Assembly (NCBI RefSeq): GCF_024124545.1 | Contig: NZ_JAMXSF010000004.1 | Span: 248,001-312,000, forward strand | Length of the DNA stretch: 64,000 nucleotides | Origin: Pseudoalteromonas sp. XMcav2-N | GTDB taxonomy: Bacteria > Pseudomonadota > Gammaproteobacteria > Enterobacterales > Alteromonadaceae | Reading direction: 5' to 3' | Part shown: positions 8,539 through 18,661 of the stretch, one piece after another | Numbering within the stretch: the stretch's first letter is position 1 | Layout: each line of letters opens with the position of its first letter | Notes under the pieces: generated by a model | Seen by the model: the letters and a program-made list of their open reading frames with translations, nothing else | Database searches by the model: none | What the model was told of the DNA's origin: nothing | Program-made: the position numbers and the translations under genes

Positions 8539-9141
8539 ATGTCGAGACTGAACAAAGAATGTTTGCCCGGGCAAACGCCGCAATTGCCGCCTGGCTTTGA
8601 GTTTTTACCCACCTGTATCGGGTTTGAGAAAAGCTTGTCGCTGTATGAACATTTGGCGACAACGCTGAGCTGGCAGCAGCCCAGTATCACACTTTTTGGC
8701 CGAACCTCGCCAATTCCCAGGCTCCAGTGTTTTATTGCCGACCCGTCGGTATCATACGGATATTCGGGCACTCAACTCAACAGCACCCCCTGGCCAGATG
8801 TACTCAGAGCAATGCGTTCCCGTCTGAAGCGTGAGTATGAGCAGGACTTTAACGCTCTGTTGGTTAATTGGTACCGAGACGGTCAAGACAGCATGGGCTG
8901 GCATAGCGATGATGAAGCTGAGCTGGGCCTCAACCCGACGATTTTTTCCTTATCGCTGGGCGCAACACGCGCTTTTAAAATTCGCCACAAACAGACTCGC
9001 GAGACAGTGACGCTACCCCTGTCAACTGGATCAGGGCTATTAATGACGGGCCGCAGCCAGCATGACTATCAGCATGCACTGCCCAAACAAGCGCGGGTAA
9101 CTCAGGGCAGGATCAACCTGACGTTCAGAACAGTTGGTTAA
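8539..9141 (+). CDS. AlkB-like 2-oxoglutarate/Fe(II) dioxygenase (DNA repair)
   Basis: The 200-residue product belongs to the AlkB family, closer to the ALKBH2/3-like branch than to E. coli AlkB. The Fe-binding H-x-D is seen in GWHSDDEAELG, the distal His in SQHDYQHALP, and the 2-oxoglutarate arginines in RINLTFR near the C-terminus. Substrate-side motifs PRLQCFIADP and LLVNWYRDGQDSMGWH also fit. Such enzymes remove 1-methyladenine and 3-methylcytosine from DNA by oxidative demethylation. It is divergent from rlmG, with 57 bp between the chosen starts. Confidence 0.9.
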   Translation: MSRLNKECLPGQTPQLPPGFEFLPTCIGFEKSLSLYEHLATTLSWQQPSITLFGRTSPIPRLQCFIADPSVSYGYSGTQLNSTPWPDVLRAMRSRLKREYEQDFNALLVNWYRDGQDSMGWHSDDEAELGLNPTIFSLSLGATRAFKIRHKQTRETVTLPLSTGSGLLMTGRSQHDYQHALPKQARVTQGRINLTFRTVG

Positions 9142-9196
9142 TGGCGTATAAATGCGTATAGTATGCGCTAAATTTTCTCCGTACTGGGAGTGAGTT

Positions 9197-9514
9197 ATGT
9201 CAATGCAACAACAAATCTACAGCAAACTCGCTGATGCCATTGCGTGCAAACACCTCAATGTTCTCAATGAAAGCCATATGCACAGCCGAGGCAGCGAGTC
9301 ACACTTTAAAGTGATTGTGGTCAGCGACAAGTTTGCCGGACAGCGCCTGTTACAGCGCCATCGTTTGATCAACGAGGTATTAAAGGAGGAGCTGGCAAAT
9401 CACATTCATGCGCTGGCGATCCACACTTATACCCCGGAAGAATATGCCGAGCAGCATGGCGCAGTACCAGATTCACCGAGCTGCCTGGGTGGTTCAAAAT
9501 TCGACAGCGAGTGA
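9197..9514 (+). CDS. bolA: BolA family protein
   Basis: The 105-residue product has the BolA/IbaG fold pattern: an N-terminal helix, the HMHSRGSESHFKVIVVSDKF strand-turn region, then FAGQRLLQRHRLINEVLKEEL. The conserved histidines suit interaction with monothiol glutaredoxins through a shared Fe-S cluster. BolA influences cell shape, stress and biofilm regulation and can bind DNA. A GGGAG-type ribosome binding site lies just upstream. It stands between the dioxygenase and fabV, each gap below 80 bp. Confidence 0.93.
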   Translation: MSMQQQIYSKLADAIACKHLNVLNESHMHSRGSESHFKVIVVSDKFAGQRLLQRHRLINEVLKEELANHIHALAIHTYTPEEYAEQHGAVPDSPSCLGGSKFDSE

Positions 9515-9586
9515 TCAGACCTGTGTTTTCAGGATCTGCATTTAAACTAACGCGGTTTTCATAATACAGAATATGTAGGAATAGAC

Positions 9587-10777
9587 ATGGTCATCAAACC
9601 TAAGATCCGTGGTTTTATCTGTACTAATGCCCATCCAGTGGGCTGTGCCGAGCACGTAAAAGAACAAATTGCTTATGTTAAGGCTCAGGGCCCAATCAAT
9701 AATGGCCCTAAAAATGTGTTGGTGATCGGCGCATCAACCGGCTATGGCCTGGCTTCTCGCATCACCGCTGCATTCGGTGCTGGCGCAAAAACTTTAGGTA
9801 TCTTCTTCGAGAAAGAAGGTACAGAGAAAAAAACGGCCTCTGCTGGTTGGTATAACACTGCAGCATTTCAACAGGCTGCTGATGAAGCTGGCCTGTGGTC
9901 AAAGAACATCAACGGCGATGCTTTCTCAGATGAGCTAAAAGCCAAAGCAGTTGAAACCATCAAAGCCGAAATGGGCAAAGTAGACTTGATCATCTACAGT
10001 CTGGCATCTCCGCGCCGTACCGATCCCAAGTCAGGCGAGACCTTTTCATCGGTACTTAAGCCAATTGGTCAGACAATCACAACCAAAAACCTCAATACTT
10101 CAAAGCGGGTTATCGACGAGGTGACTGTGGAAGCTGCGAATGAGGAAGAGATCGCGAACACAGTGAAAGTGATGGGCGGTGAAGACTGGGAGCTTTGGCT
10201 GGAAGCACTGAAAGAGGCGAATGTACTGGCCGAGGGATTCAAAACATCGGCATACACCTATATTGGTAAAGAACTGACCTGGCCTATTTACGGTCATGCG
10301 ACTATTGGTAAAGCCAAAGAAGATCTGGACCGTGCGGCTGACGCTATCAAAGCCTCAACAAAAGCGTTAAATGGTGAAGCTTACGTGGCGTCATTAAACG
10401 CCGTGGTCACTCAGGCGAGCTCGGCTATTCCGATTATGCCTTTGTACATCTCTACGCTGTTCCGGGTAACCAAAGAAGATGGTACTTATGAGGGGACTAT
10501 CGAGCAGATCCAGGGGTTGTTTAGCGAAAACCTGTACGGTGAGACGCCACGTTTTGACGAAGGCGGTCACCTGTTCCAGAACTATAAAGAACTGGAAGAC
10601 GGTGTACAGGCACGCATCAAGGTGATCTGGGATAAAGTAGACACCGACAGTATTGATGAGCTGACAGATTACGCTGGTTATCACAATGAATTTCTGAAGC
10701 TGTTTGGCTTCGGCATTGAGTCAGTTGACTATGATGCAGATGTCAATTCTGTGGTTGAGATTAACCATCTAATCTAG
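9587..10777 (+). CDS. fabV: Enoyl-ACP reductase FabV (trans-2-enoyl-CoA reductase family)
   Basis: FabV performs the NAD(P)H-dependent last reduction of fatty acid elongation. The 396-residue length, the start MVIKPKIRGFICTNAHPVGC, the nucleotide-binding GASTGYGLASR, the IYSLASPRRTDP segment, and the Tyr-x8-Lys active site in YGHATIGKAK all match the family. FabV enzymes are known for low sensitivity to triclosan compared with FabI. AGGAA precedes the ATG. A rho-independent terminator follows at once, so the transcript ends before nqr. Confidence 0.96.
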   Translation: MVIKPKIRGFICTNAHPVGCAEHVKEQIAYVKAQGPINNGPKNVLVIGASTGYGLASRITAAFGAGAKTLGIFFEKEGTEKKTASAGWYNTAAFQQAADEAGLWSKNINGDAFSDELKAKAVETIKAEMGKVDLIIYSLASPRRTDPKSGETFSSVLKPIGQTITTKNLNTSKRVIDEVTVEAANEEEIANTVKVMGGEDWELWLEALKEANVLAEGFKTSAYTYIGKELTWPIYGHATIGKAKEDLDRAADAIKASTKALNGEAYVASLNAVVTQASSAIPIMPLYISTLFRVTKEDGTYEGTIEQIQGLFSENLYGETPRFDEGGHLFQNYKELEDGVQARIKVIWDKVDTDSIDELTDYAGYHNEFLKLFGFGIESVDYDADVNSVVEINHLI

Positions 10778-10782
10778 CCGAC

Positions 10783-10815
10783 AAGCGGGCGAATTCGTGT
10801 AGTTTGCCCGTTTTA
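10783..10815 (+). terminator. Terminator after fabV
   Basis: AAGCGGGCGAA pairs with TTTGCCCGTTT across a short loop, allowing one G-U pair, and the stem runs into TTTT. It is 5 bp after the fabV stop. Confidence 0.75.
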
Positions 10816-11158
10816 ACTTGTGCTCACAGTAGAGAAAATGCCCTCCCAATTTGCCTTTCATTTTTCATCAATACCACTTTGGTCTATATTTAAATTCTTG
10901 CAGTGACGCCCAATGAACTAAATCCATTGTTAAGTCGTATTATTTTCATATTTCCACTCGCATAGTCAGTACGATTAATGTTAAAATTGCGGAAATATGT
11001 AAGGACTATATACCACGGTGCTCGTTTCCCGTTGCGGACAGGTTGGCCCGACTTTGTGTATGTTGTGCCAGCTCTTTGACTCCAATACAACTCAGAGAAT
11101 AGTGCCGTGGTAAGTAAAGATTTATCAATTTCTTTCCGTTAATGTAATGCAAGTGCGT
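10816..11158 (+). promoter_or_regulatory. Upstream region of the nqr operon with a spaced inverted repeat
   Basis: This stretch of about 340 bp has no credible gene and should contain the nqr promoter. A perfect 9-bp inverted repeat, CATATTTCC at 10947-10955 and GGAAATATG at 10991-10999, is the only clear structure. It could be an operator pair or the base of a leader hairpin. No convincing -35/-10 pair could be fixed by eye. Confidence 0.4.
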
Positions 11159-12502
11159 ATGATCAACATAAAAAAAGGTCTGGACTTACCCATAGAGGGC
11201 GCACCACAGCAAGTTATTCATGATGGTTCTACTGTCAAACGAGTAGCTGTGTTGGGTGAAGAGTTTATTGGTATGCGTCCAACCATGCGAGTTCGTGTGG
11301 ATGACCAAGTCAAGAAAGGCCAAGTTCTTTTTGAAGACAAAAAGAATCCTGGCGTCAAGTTTACTGCGCCAGCCTCTGGTGTAGTTAAAGAAATTAACCG
11401 TGGAGCCAAGCGTGTTCTTCAGTCCGTTGTGATTGAAGTACAGGGCGATGAGCAAATCACTTTTGAAAAGTTCCCGGCTGCTGAACTCGGCAACCTGGAT
11501 CGTGAAAAGGTGAAAGAAGTGCTGATCGAATCGGGTCAATGGCCAGCGTTGCGTGCACGTCCTTTTAGTCGTGTAGCAGTACCTAGCGCGTCGCCAAGCT
11601 CGATCTTTGTTACCGCAATTGACACTAACCCTCTAGCTGCGGATCCTGCTGTTGTGATCGCTGAAAACGTGGAAGCGTTTGAGGCTGGTCTGGCTGTGGT
11701 TTCGCGTCTGACTGATGGCAAAGTGTTTGTTTGTAAGCAAGCTGGCAGCAAGGTGCCGAGCTCTTCGCTTTCTCAGGTAGAAGTACATGAGTTTGCGGGT
11801 GTTCACCCTGCTGGTCTGGTTGGTACACACATTCACAATCTTGATGCTGTTGGCGCTAACAAGCAAGTATGGCACCTGGGTTACCAGGATGTGATTGCTT
11901 TCGGTAAGCTATTCCTAAGCGGTGAAGTCTACTCAGATCGTGTTGTTGCTTTGGCCGGTCCGAGTGTGAAGAACCCGCGTCTTGTTAAGACTCAAGTTGG
12001 TGCGTCGTTAACCGATTTAGTTGCAGGTGAACTTGAAGATGGTGAAAACCGGGTCATTTCTGGCTCTGTGTTAGCTGGTAAAACAGCCACTGGTCCTCAT
12101 GCTTACCTGGGTCGTTACCATGTACAGGTTTCTGTGTTGTCTGAAGGTCGCGAAAAAGAGCTGTTTGGCTGGATCGCACCAGGTAGTACTAAGTTCTCTG
12201 TAACCCGTACCTTCATTTCTCACTTTGCGCCAAGCCGTCTGTTCAAGATGACTACCTCTACCGGTGGCTCAAAGCGTGCGATGGTGCCAATTGGTAACTA
12301 TGAGCGTGTAATGCCGCTTGATATCCTGCCAACTCTGTTGTTGCGTGACCTGATCTCTGGTGATCTAGACAGCGCGATTTCACTGGGTGCGCTAGAGCTG
12401 GATGAAGAAGATCTGGCGTTGTGTACTTTCGTTTGTCCAGGCAAATACGACTATGGATCAATTTTGCGTGATTGCCTGACTACAATCGAGAAGGAAGGTT
12501 AA
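11159..12502 (+). CDS. nqrA: Na+-translocating NADH:quinone reductase subunit A
   Basis: NqrA is the peripheral cytoplasmic subunit of the Na+-pumping NADH:ubiquinone oxidoreductase and contributes to quinone binding. The sequence runs as in Vibrio Nqr[65 protein letters not shown], and the C-terminal [14 protein letters not shown] chose the ATG at 11159 because it gives the family N-terminus; the ATG at 11147 would add four residues. Neither has a strong Shine-Dalgarno sequence. First gene of nqrABCDEF; nqrB starts 1 base after its stop. Confidence 0.97.
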   Translation: MINIKKGLDLPIEGAPQQVIHDGSTVKRVAVLGEEFIGMRPTMRVRVDDQVKKGQVLFEDKKNPGVKFTAPASGVVKEINRGAKRVLQSVVIEVQGDEQITFEKFPAAELGNLDREKVKEVLIESGQWPALRARPFSRVAVPSASPSSIFVTAIDTNPLAADPAVVIAENVEAFEAGLAVVSRLTDGKVFVCKQAGSKVPSSSLSQVEVHEFAGVHPAGLVGTHIHNLDAVGANKQVWHLGYQDVIAFGKLFLSGEVYSDRVVALAGPSVKNPRLVKTQVGASLTDLVAGELEDGENRVISGSVLAGKTATGPHAYLGRYHVQVSVLSEGREKELFGWIAPGSTKFSVTRTFISHFAPSRLFKMTTSTGGSKRAMVPIGNYERVMPLDILPTLLLRDLISGDLDSAISLGALELDEEDLALCTFVCPGKYDYGSILRDCLTTIEKEG

Positions 12503-12503
12503 A

Positions 12504-13703
12504 ATGGCCTTAAAGAAATTTTTAGAAGACATTGAACCTCACTTTGAACCTGGCGGTAAACACGAGAAGTGGTATGCCCTGTACGAAGCAGTTGCAACTG
12601 TTTTCTACACGCCTGGTTATGTCAACAAAGGCGGCACTCACGTACGTGATAATATCGACCTGAAACGTATCATGATCTTAGTTTGGATGGCGACATTCCC
12701 AGCTATGTTCTTTGGTATGTTCAACATTGGCCATCAGGCAGCTATCGCGCTGGGCAATGGTTTTGAAATTGCAAACACTTGGCAGGCGGCGCTATTCCAG
12801 CTGTTTGGCGGTGAGCTTACGGCTGATTCTGGCTGGGGCGCGAAGATGTTCTACGGGGCCTGTTTCTTCCTGCCGATTTACGCGACAGTATTTATTGTTG
12901 GTGGTTTCTGGGAAGTATTATTTGCCTCAGTGCGTAAGCACGAAGTGAATGAAGGTTTCTTTGTAACATCAGTACTGTTTGCCCTGATCCTGCCTGCAAC
13001 GATCCCGCTATGGCAAGTTGCGCTGGGTATCACCTTCGGTGTGGTAGTGGCAAAAGAAGTATTCGGTGGTACAGGCCGTAACTTCCTGAACCCGGCACTG
13101 GCTGGTCGTGCATTCCTGTTCTTCGCATACCCTGGTGACATCTCAGGTGACACAGTGTGGACAGCGGTAGACTCTTTCTCAGGTGCAACTTACCTGGGTC
13201 AGGCTGCAACAGGTGCGCTTGATTATGACAACATGGTACTGTGGTGGAATGCATTCTACGGCTTTATTCAAGGCTCAGTAGGTGAAACTTCTACACTGGC
13301 TATCATGATTGGCGGTTTGTTCCTGATTTATGTTCGTATCGCATCGTGGCGCATCGTCCTGGGTACTTTCCTGGGTATGGTCGTGATGTCTATGCTGCTG
13401 AACATGATCGGCTCAGACACTAACACAGTATTCGCTATGCCTTGGCACTGGCACTTAGTACTGGGTGGTTTTGCATTCGGTATGTTCTTCATGGCAACCG
13501 ACCCGGTATCTGCGTCTTTCACAGACAAAGGTAAGTGGGCATATGGTGCATTGATTGGTGTAATGGTTGTGCTTATCCGTGTTGTTAACCCGGCATACCC
13601 AGAAGGTATGATGTTGGCAATTCTATTCGCAAACCTGTTCGCACCACTTTTCGACCACATGGTTGTGCAGTCAAATGTGAAGAGGAGATTAGCACGTGTC
13701 TAG
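12504..13703 (+). CDS. nqrB: Na+-NQR subunit B (integral membrane, covalent FMN)
   Basis: NqrB is the membrane subunit thought to form the Na+ path and to bind quinone. The 399-residue product has about ten hydrophobic segments. The SGAT motif near residues 226-229 (in [11 protein letters not shown]) carries the threonine to which FMN is attached through a phosphodiester bond by Apb[21 protein letters not shown] and [20 protein letters not shown] are conserved family blocks. Its end overlaps the GTG start of nqrC by 8 bases, which suggests translational coupling. Confidence 0.97.
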   Translation: MALKKFLEDIEPHFEPGGKHEKWYALYEAVATVFYTPGYVNKGGTHVRDNIDLKRIMILVWMATFPAMFFGMFNIGHQAAIALGNGFEIANTWQAALFQLFGGELTADSGWGAKMFYGACFFLPIYATVFIVGGFWEVLFASVRKHEVNEGFFVTSVLFALILPATIPLWQVALGITFGVVVAKEVFGGTGRNFLNPALAGRAFLFFAYPGDISGDTVWTAVDSFSGATYLGQAATGALDYDNMVLWWNAFYGFIQGSVGETSTLAIMIGGLFLIYVRIASWRIVLGTFLGMVVMSMLLNMIGSDTNTVFAMPWHWHLVLGGFAFGMFFMATDPVSASFTDKGKWAYGALIGVMVVLIRVVNPAYPEGMMLAILFANLFAPLFDHMVVQSNVKRRLARV

Positions 13704-14442
13704 TAACAATGAATCTATCGGCAAAACGCTAGGCGTTGTTGTTGGCCTATGTTTAGTGTGTGCGGTTGTCGTATCTTTTGCGGCAGTACAGCTTCGCCCA
13801 CTGCAACAGGCAAACAAAATCGAAGACGTGCAGCGCAACATTTTGGCAGCTGCTGGCGTTGAGAACGTTGAAAACGTGTCAGAAACCTACAACCAAGTGA
13901 TTGACGCACGCGTTGTAGACATGAACACCGGTGAGTTTGTAGACACAGATCCTAACTCATTTGATTTCACTATGACTAAGTTCGATGCGGCGCGCAGTGT
14001 TGCTTTGCCAAAAGCAAAAGACGTTGCGGGCGTTCAGCGTATGACGACTGAGTCTCCGGTTTACCTTGCAAAGAACAGCAACGGTAAATATGAGTCTGTG
14101 ATCCTGCCAATTCAGGGTTACGGTCTTTGGGGTATCATGTACGGCTTCGTAGCATTGGATTTGGATGGTGAAACCATTCAGGCAATCAAATTCTACCAGC
14201 ACACTGAAACTGCAGGTCTGGGTGGCGAAATCCAAAACCCAAGGTGGACTGCAACCTGGGAAGGCAAAAAGCTACCAATCGACGTAGTGAAAGGCACAGC
14301 AGGTAACGACGCGCATAAAGTAGATGGTCTGTCTGGTGCAACGTTAACGTCTAACGGTGTTGAAAATACATTTACGTTCTGGACAGGCGACGATGCGTTT
14401 GGTCCATTCCTTGCGAAAGTACGTGAAGGGGCATTGAACTAA
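13696..14442 (+). CDS. nqrC: Na+-NQR subunit C (covalent FMN)
   Basis: NqrC has one N-terminal membrane helix ([19 protein letters not shown]) and a periplasmic FMN domain. The flavinylation site is the threonine near residue 216 in [11 protein letters not shown]. The start is a GTG inside the nqrB end, backed by AGAGGAGA a few bases upstream. The stop TAA shares one base with the nqrD ATG. Its FMN is added by the ApbE encoded downstream. Confidence 0.97.
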   Translation: MSSNNESIGKTLGVVVGLCLVCAVVVSFAAVQLRPLQQANKIEDVQRNILAAAGVENVENVSETYNQVIDARVVDMNTGEFVDTDPNSFDFTMTKFDAARSVALPKAKDVAGVQRMTTESPVYLAKNSNGKYESVILPIQGYGLWGIMYGFVALDLDGETIQAIKFYQHTETAGLGGEIQNPRWTATWEGKKLPIDVVKGTAGNDAHKVDGLSGATLTSNGVENTFTFWTGDDAFGPFLAKVREGALN

Positions 14443-15074
14443 TGGCAAACTCAAAAGAAATGAAGCAAGTCCTGTTTGGACCTGTCTTCGCAAATAACCC
14501 AATTGCACTGCAAGTACTGGGTATCTGTTCTGCGCTGGCAGTAACTTCAAGCCTGAAAAACGCACTGATCATGTCAATTGCATTGACTGTGGTAACTGCG
14601 TTTTCAAGCTTGTTCATCTCTATGATCCGTAACCACATTCCGTCAAGTGTGCGGATCATCGTTCAGATGACCATCATCGCGTCTCTGGTTATCGTTGTTG
14701 ACCAGGTACTTCAGGCATTTGTGTATGCCACGGCAAAAGAGCTGACGGTATTCGTTGGTCTGATAATTACCAACTGTATCGTAATGGGTCGTGCCGAAGC
14801 ATACGCAATGAAGTCGCCACCTCTGATGTCATTCCTGGATGGTATCGGTAACGGTCTGGGCTACTCAGTTGTACTGATCGCAATTGGCTTCGTACGTGAA
14901 CTGTTCGGTGCCGGTGCACTGTTCGGTGTTGAAATTCTGCCGCTAATCTCTAACGGTGGTTGGTACCAGCCTATGGGTCTGTTGGTTATGCCATTTAGCT
15001 CGTTCTTCTTAGTAGGTATCTTTATCTGGGTACTGCGTACCTGGAAGAAAGACCAAGTAGAAGCTAAGGCATAA
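14442..15074 (+). CDS. nqrD: Na+-NQR subunit D
   Basis: NqrD is a 210-residue polytopic inner-membrane protein with six predicted helices, homologous to RnfE. The [20 protein letters not shown] start, the [18 protein letters not shown] motif and [12 protein letters not shown] are family signatures. With NqrE it forms the membrane core that holds an Fe centre between the two subunits; the cysteine in TNCIVMGR is one expected ligand. Confidence 0.97.
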   Translation: MANSKEMKQVLFGPVFANNPIALQVLGICSALAVTSSLKNALIMSIALTVVTAFSSLFISMIRNHIPSSVRIIVQMTIIASLVIVVDQVLQAFVYATAKELTVFVGLIITNCIVMGRAEAYAMKSPPLMSFLDGIGNGLGYSVVLIAIGFVRELFGAGALFGVEILPLISNGGWYQPMGLLVMPFSSFFLVGIFIWVLRTWKKDQVEAKA

Positions 15075-15084
15075 GGGGAGAGAG

Positions 15085-15693
15085 ATGGAACATTATCTGA
15101 GTTTATTTGTAAAAGCGGTTTTCGTTGAAAACTTAGCGCTATCTTTCTTCCTGGGGATGTGTACTTTCCTGGCGGTATCTAAGAAAGTCACTACCTCATT
15201 CGGTCTGGGTGTTGCGGTAATCTTCGTACTGGGCGTTGCTGTACCAGTAAACAACGTGGTTTATCACGCTATTTTGGCACCAGGCGCACTTGAGTGGTTA
15301 GGTTTCCCAGAAGCTGACTTAAGCTTCCTGAAGTTCCTGACATTTATCGGTGTAATCGCGGCACTTGTACAGATCCTTGAGATGACTCTGGACAAGTTCT
15401 TCCCGGCACTTTACAACGCTCTGGGTATCTTCCTGCCTCTGATCACAGTTAACTGTGCAATCTTTGGTGCGGTATCCTTCATGGTTGAGCGTAACCTGAA
15501 CTTTGGTGAGTCAGTGATCTTTGGCTTAGGTTCTGGTGTGGGCTGGGCGCTTGCTATCGTATTGCTAGCAGGTCTTCGCGAGAAAATGAAGTATGCTGAT
15601 ATTCCTGATGGTCTGCGTGGTCTGGGTATTACCTTTATCACGGTAGGTCTGATGGGCTTTGGCTTCCTGTCATTCTCTGGTATTTCACTTTAA
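15085..15693 (+). CDS. nqrE: Na+-NQR subunit E
   Basis: NqrE is a 202-residue polytopic membrane subunit homologous to RnfA. Family blocks are [35 protein letters not shown] and [17 protein letters not shown]. The cysteines in GMCTF and VNCAI are the counterparts to those of NqrD that coordinate the intramembrane iron centre. GGGGAGAGAG upstream gives a good ribosome binding site. Confidence 0.97.
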   Translation: MEHYLSLFVKAVFVENLALSFFLGMCTFLAVSKKVTTSFGLGVAVIFVLGVAVPVNNVVYHAILAPGALEWLGFPEADLSFLKFLTFIGVIAALVQILEMTLDKFFPALYNALGIFLPLITVNCAIFGAVSFMVERNLNFGESVIFGLGSGVGWALAIVLLAGLREKMKYADIPDGLRGLGITFITVGLMGFGFLSFSGISL

Positions 15694-15713
15694 GGTAGCG
15701 AGGAAACTATACG

Positions 15714-16940
15714 ATGGAAACTATTGTATTAGGTGTAAGTATGTTCATCGCTATCGTTGTGGTGTTGGTACTTATCATCATTGCAGCGAAATCTAAGCTG
15801 GTACCTAGCGGTGACATCATGATCGGCATTAATGGCGATCCTGAAAAAGCAATTAAATCTGCACCAGGCGGTAAGCTGTTAGGCTCACTGGCTGATGCTG
15901 GCATCTTCATTTCATCTGCCTGTGGTGGTGGTGGTTCATGCGGTCAGTGTCGCGTCCACGTTCACTCTGGTGGTGGTGACATCTTGCCAACTGAACTTGA
16001 TCACATCACTAAAGGTGAAGCTCGTGAAGGCTGTCGTCTGGCGTGTCAGGTTGCTGTTAAAACAGACATGGAGATTGAAGTTGAAGACTCAATCTTCGGT
16101 GTGAAGAAGTGGGAATGTACGGTTATCTCTAACGATAACAAAGCAACCTTCATCAAGGAGCTTAAACTGGGCATCCCTGACGGTGAGGTTGTACCTTTCC
16201 GCGCGGGTGGCTATATCCAGATTGAAGCGCCTGCACACCATGTTAAATACGCAGACTTTGATATTCCTGATGAATATCGTCCGGACTGGGAGCGCTTTGG
16301 CTTCTTTAACCTGGAGTCTAAAGTTGACGACGAAACAATCCGTGCATACTCAATGGCGAACTACCCGGAAGAGTACGGCATCATCATGCTGAACGTACGT
16401 ATTGCAACACCGCCGCCTAATAACCTGAGCCTGCCTTGTGGTAAGATGTCATCGTACATCTGGTCACTGAAAGAAGGCGACAAAGTCACGATTTCTGGCC
16501 CATTCGGTGAATTCTTCGCGAAAGACACTGATGCAGAAATGGTCTTCGTTGGTGGTGGTGCAGGTATGGCGCCAATGCGTTCACACATTTTCGACCAGCT
16601 TAAGCGTCTTAACTCTGATCGTAAGATGTCTTTCTGGTACGGTGCACGTTCTAAGCGTGAAATGTTCTACGTGGAAGACTTTGACGGCCTGCAGGCTGAA
16701 AATGATAACTTCCAGTGGCATGTTGCACTTTCCGATCCTCAGCCAGAGGATAACTGGGAAGGTTACACAGGTTTCATTCACAACGTACTTTATGAAAACT
16801 ACCTGAAAGATCATGAAGCACCAGAAGACTGTGAATTCTACATGTGTGGACCACCGATGATGAACGCGGCGGTTATCAACATGCTGAAAGACCTGGGTGT
16901 TGAAGATGAAAACATCCTGCTTGATGACTTCGGTGGTTAA
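15714..16940 (+). CDS. nqrF: Na+-NQR subunit F (NADH dehydrogenase, 2Fe-2S and FAD)
   Basis: NqrF is the electron entry subunit: NADH reduces FAD, which passes electrons to a 2Fe-2S cluster. One N-terminal helix anchors it. Cluster cysteines are at residues 70, 76, 79 (in [11 protein letters not shown]) and 111 (in LACQV). The FAD site shows as [11 protein letters not shown] and the NADH domain as [14 protein letters not shown], with the C-terminal [12 protein letters not shown] and LLDDFGG. Last gene of the operon; an intrinsic terminator follows. Confidence 0.98.
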   Translation: METIVLGVSMFIAIVVVLVLIIIAAKSKLVPSGDIMIGINGDPEKAIKSAPGGKLLGSLADAGIFISSACGGGGSCGQCRVHVHSGGGDILPTELDHITKGEAREGCRLACQVAVKTDMEIEVEDSIFGVKKWECTVISNDNKATFIKELKLGIPDGEVVPFRAGGYIQIEAPAHHVKYADFDIPDEYRPDWERFGFFNLESKVDDETIRAYSMANYPEEYGIIMLNVRIATPPPNNLSLPCGKMSSYIWSLKEGDKVTISGPFGEFFAKDTDAEMVFVGGGAGMAPMRSHIFDQLKRLNSDRKMSFWYGARSKREMFYVEDFDGLQAENDNFQWHVALSDPQPEDNWEGYTGFIHNVLYENYLKDHEAPEDCEFYMCGPPMMNAAVINMLKDLGVEDENILLDDFGG

Positions 16941-16985
16941 GCTGAAATACATATGATCTTAAAGTGGTTTTTAAGATAAAATAAG

Positions 16986-17018
16986 AGCCCCTCTGCAGCG
17001 ATGCAGGGGGGCTTTTTT
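16986..17018 (+). terminator. Intrinsic terminator after nqrF
   Basis: AGCCCCTCTGCA pairs with TGCAGGGGGGCT around a GCGA loop, followed by six T residues. It separates nqrA-F from the apbE unit. Confidence 0.92.
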
Positions 17019-17062
17019 ATGGGTAATGCTCCGTACAGAGCGGGGGTTACTGGCAAACGATG

Positions 17063-17221
17063 CCAATTTGCTTAATTAAGTGTTCTATTTTGAGGCGAGA
17101 AAATATGTTCGATAACAAGGCAAAAATTTTGCTATTTAGTTGTTCTAAATGAGAAATTTTTAACACAGTTAGCGTCATATTTGCTCCGTCAAATTGAACA
17201 GGTATTAAGTGAAATTGGTAT
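17063..17221 (-). repeat. Interspersed inverted-repeat element, copy A
   Basis: This is one of three closely similar copies in the window (others at 19369-19578 and 50305-50466). The ends, CCAATTTGCTTAATTAAGTG and the complement of ACTTAATACCTGTTCAATTT, form long imperfect terminal inverted repeats, so a transcript would fold into a hairpin. On the minus strand the element carries GGAGCAAAT before an ATG at 17178, opening a 43-codon frame that runs to 17047 and begins MTLTVLKISHLEQLNSK. The copy lies between the nqrF terminator and apbE, ending 21 bp before the apbE start. Its left tip has lost the ATA seen in other copies. Confidence 0.9.
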
Positions 17222-17242
17222 AAATTACAAGGGATGACACTG

Positions 17243-18262
17243 ATGCTAAGACAGAGCCAGTTTTGTTTAGTTTTTTTATTGAGCATGCTGCTTGTGGCAT
17301 GTGGCCAGGCAAACAAATCAGCTGAGCCTATTGTGCTACAGGGCAGTACGATGGGCACAACCTATAACATTAAGGCTTTTCCACAGCAAAGCACGCTGAC
17401 AAAAGTGCAGTTACATACAGAGGTAGAGTCCGCCCTCAAAGCAGTGAATCAGTCTATGTCGACCTATATTCCGAACTCGGAAATTAACCAGTTTAATCGT
17501 CTGGCTGCCAACCAGGTCATGCCGATAAGCGATGATTTCAGGAAGGTGATTGCTGAGTCCATCCGTTTGGGTTTGTCTACTCAGACACTGGATGTGACTA
17601 TGGGACCTCTAATTGATTTGTGGGGGTTTGGCCCTGACAAGCGTCCGACCAAGCGACCTTCTGAGCAGCAGCTGGCGCAAATGCGTGACGAAATTGGTCT
17701 CGACAAGCTCACGCTGACAGACGCTGGCCTGGCAAAATCACTGGACCATCTGGAGCTGTCTTTTTCAGCAACCGCGAAGGGCTACGGTATAGATAAAGTG
17801 GCCGAACTCATCGAGTCTCACGGTATCACTAATTATATGGTGGAAATTGGTGGCGAGCTGAGATTGTCGGGTACTAAGCCGAGTGATGAGCCATGGCGAA
17901 TTGCCATAGAGAAGCCGGATGCACCAGCAGGGCAGAGACAAATCCACAAAGTGATTGAGCCGGGTAAGAACAGTGTGGCGACGTCAGGCGACTATCGTAT
18001 TTTCTATGAAATGGATGGTGAGACTTTTACCCACCTGATTGACCCGGGTACGGGTAAGCCAGTAAAACACGACCTGGTGTCTGTCACGGTATTGCACCCT
18101 TCCGCGATGACGGCCGATGGGCTAGCCACCGCGCTAACCGTGATGGGTACAGAACGCGCCAGAGCGTACGCCGAGCTACACGACTTAGCGGTCTATTTGA
18201 TCAGCAAAAGTGATGAAGGTCTGAAGGTGTATGCCAGCAGCGCATTCAAGCCTTATTTATAA
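17243..18262 (+). CDS. apbE: FAD:protein FMN transferase ApbE (lipoprotein)
   Basis: ApbE transfers FMN from FAD to threonine in SGAT-type motifs, here presumably in NqrB and NqrC. The signal peptide ends in LLVAC, a lipobox, placing the enzyme on the periplasmic side of a membrane. Family motifs are GSTMGTTYNIKAF, LDVTMGPLIDLWGFGP, SATAKGYGIDKVAE, VEIGGELRLSG and the C-terminal HLIDPGTGKPV with MTADGLATAL. I prefer the ATG at 17243, since AAGGG is 9 bases upstream of it but touches the alternative ATG at 17234. The repeat copy A forms most of its leader. Confidence 0.96.
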   Translation: MLRQSQFCLVFLLSMLLVACGQANKSAEPIVLQGSTMGTTYNIKAFPQQSTLTKVQLHTEVESALKAVNQSMSTYIPNSEINQFNRLAANQVMPISDDFRKVIAESIRLGLSTQTLDVTMGPLIDLWGFGPDKRPTKRPSEQQLAQMRDEIGLDKLTLTDAGLAKSLDHLELSFSATAKGYGIDKVAELIESHGITNYMVEIGGELRLSGTKPSDEPWRIAIEKPDAPAGQRQIHKVIEPGKNSVATSGDYRIFYEMDGETFTHLIDPGTGKPVKHDLVSVTVLHPSAMTADGLATALTVMGTERARAYAELHDLAVYLISKSDEGLKVYASSAFKPYL

Positions 18263-18371
18263 TGAGATCTGCGTCGCGAACGTTTTAACTTAAGCGCGTT
18301 TAGTTATATAATGAGCACAATTCACCGTCACACATCCACACTTGTGGATGAATATGCAAAAGGGGCCTGAG

Positions 18372-18584
18372 ATGTCACTATTTTTACTTACCTTCGGATT
18401 GCTGTTATTGATCGCCGTTGCGATGGCGGTAGGCGTTATCGTACAGAAGAAATCAATGGCCAGCAGTTGTGGTGGTCTGGGCTCCATGGGTATCGACAAG
18501 ATCTGTGATTGTGACGATCCGTGTGATAAGCGCAAAAAGCGTCTCGCGAAAGAACAAATGTGGAAAGAGAATCAAATTCTTTAA
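18372..18584 (+). CDS. nqrM: Na+-NQR maturation protein NqrM
   Basis: NqrM is a small membrane protein needed to assemble functional Na+-NQR, probably by delivering iron for the NqrD/E centre. The 70-residue product has one N-terminal helix (MSLFLLTFGLLLLIAVAMAV) and a cysteine-rich tail: SSCGGLGSMGIDKICDCDD and PCDK. The ATG at 18372 has AAGGGG at 6 bases upstream; an ATG 30 bases earlier would place charged residues ahead of the helix. The order nqrF-apbE-nqrM is common in marine gammaproteobacteria. Confidence 0.93.
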   Translation: MSLFLLTFGLLLLIAVAMAVGVIVQKKSMASSCGGLGSMGIDKICDCDDPCDKRKKRLAKEQMWKENQIL

Positions 18585-18600
18585 TCCGCTGATACTATCG

Positions 18601-18628
18601 AAAACGCAAGCCCAGGCTTGCGTTTTTG
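18601..18628 (+). terminator. Intrinsic terminator after nqrM
   Basis: AAAACGCAAGC and GCTTGCGTTTT pair around CCAG and end in a T run. It closes the apbE-nqrM unit. Confidence 0.88.
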
Positions 18629-18661
18629 CGTTTCAGGCCCGAATAACAGAGCCCTAACCCA

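Noticed and set aside
8482..8583. 34-codon longer start for rlmG
   Set aside because: It would overlap the divergent dioxygenase gene and adds residues absent from the family as I know it.
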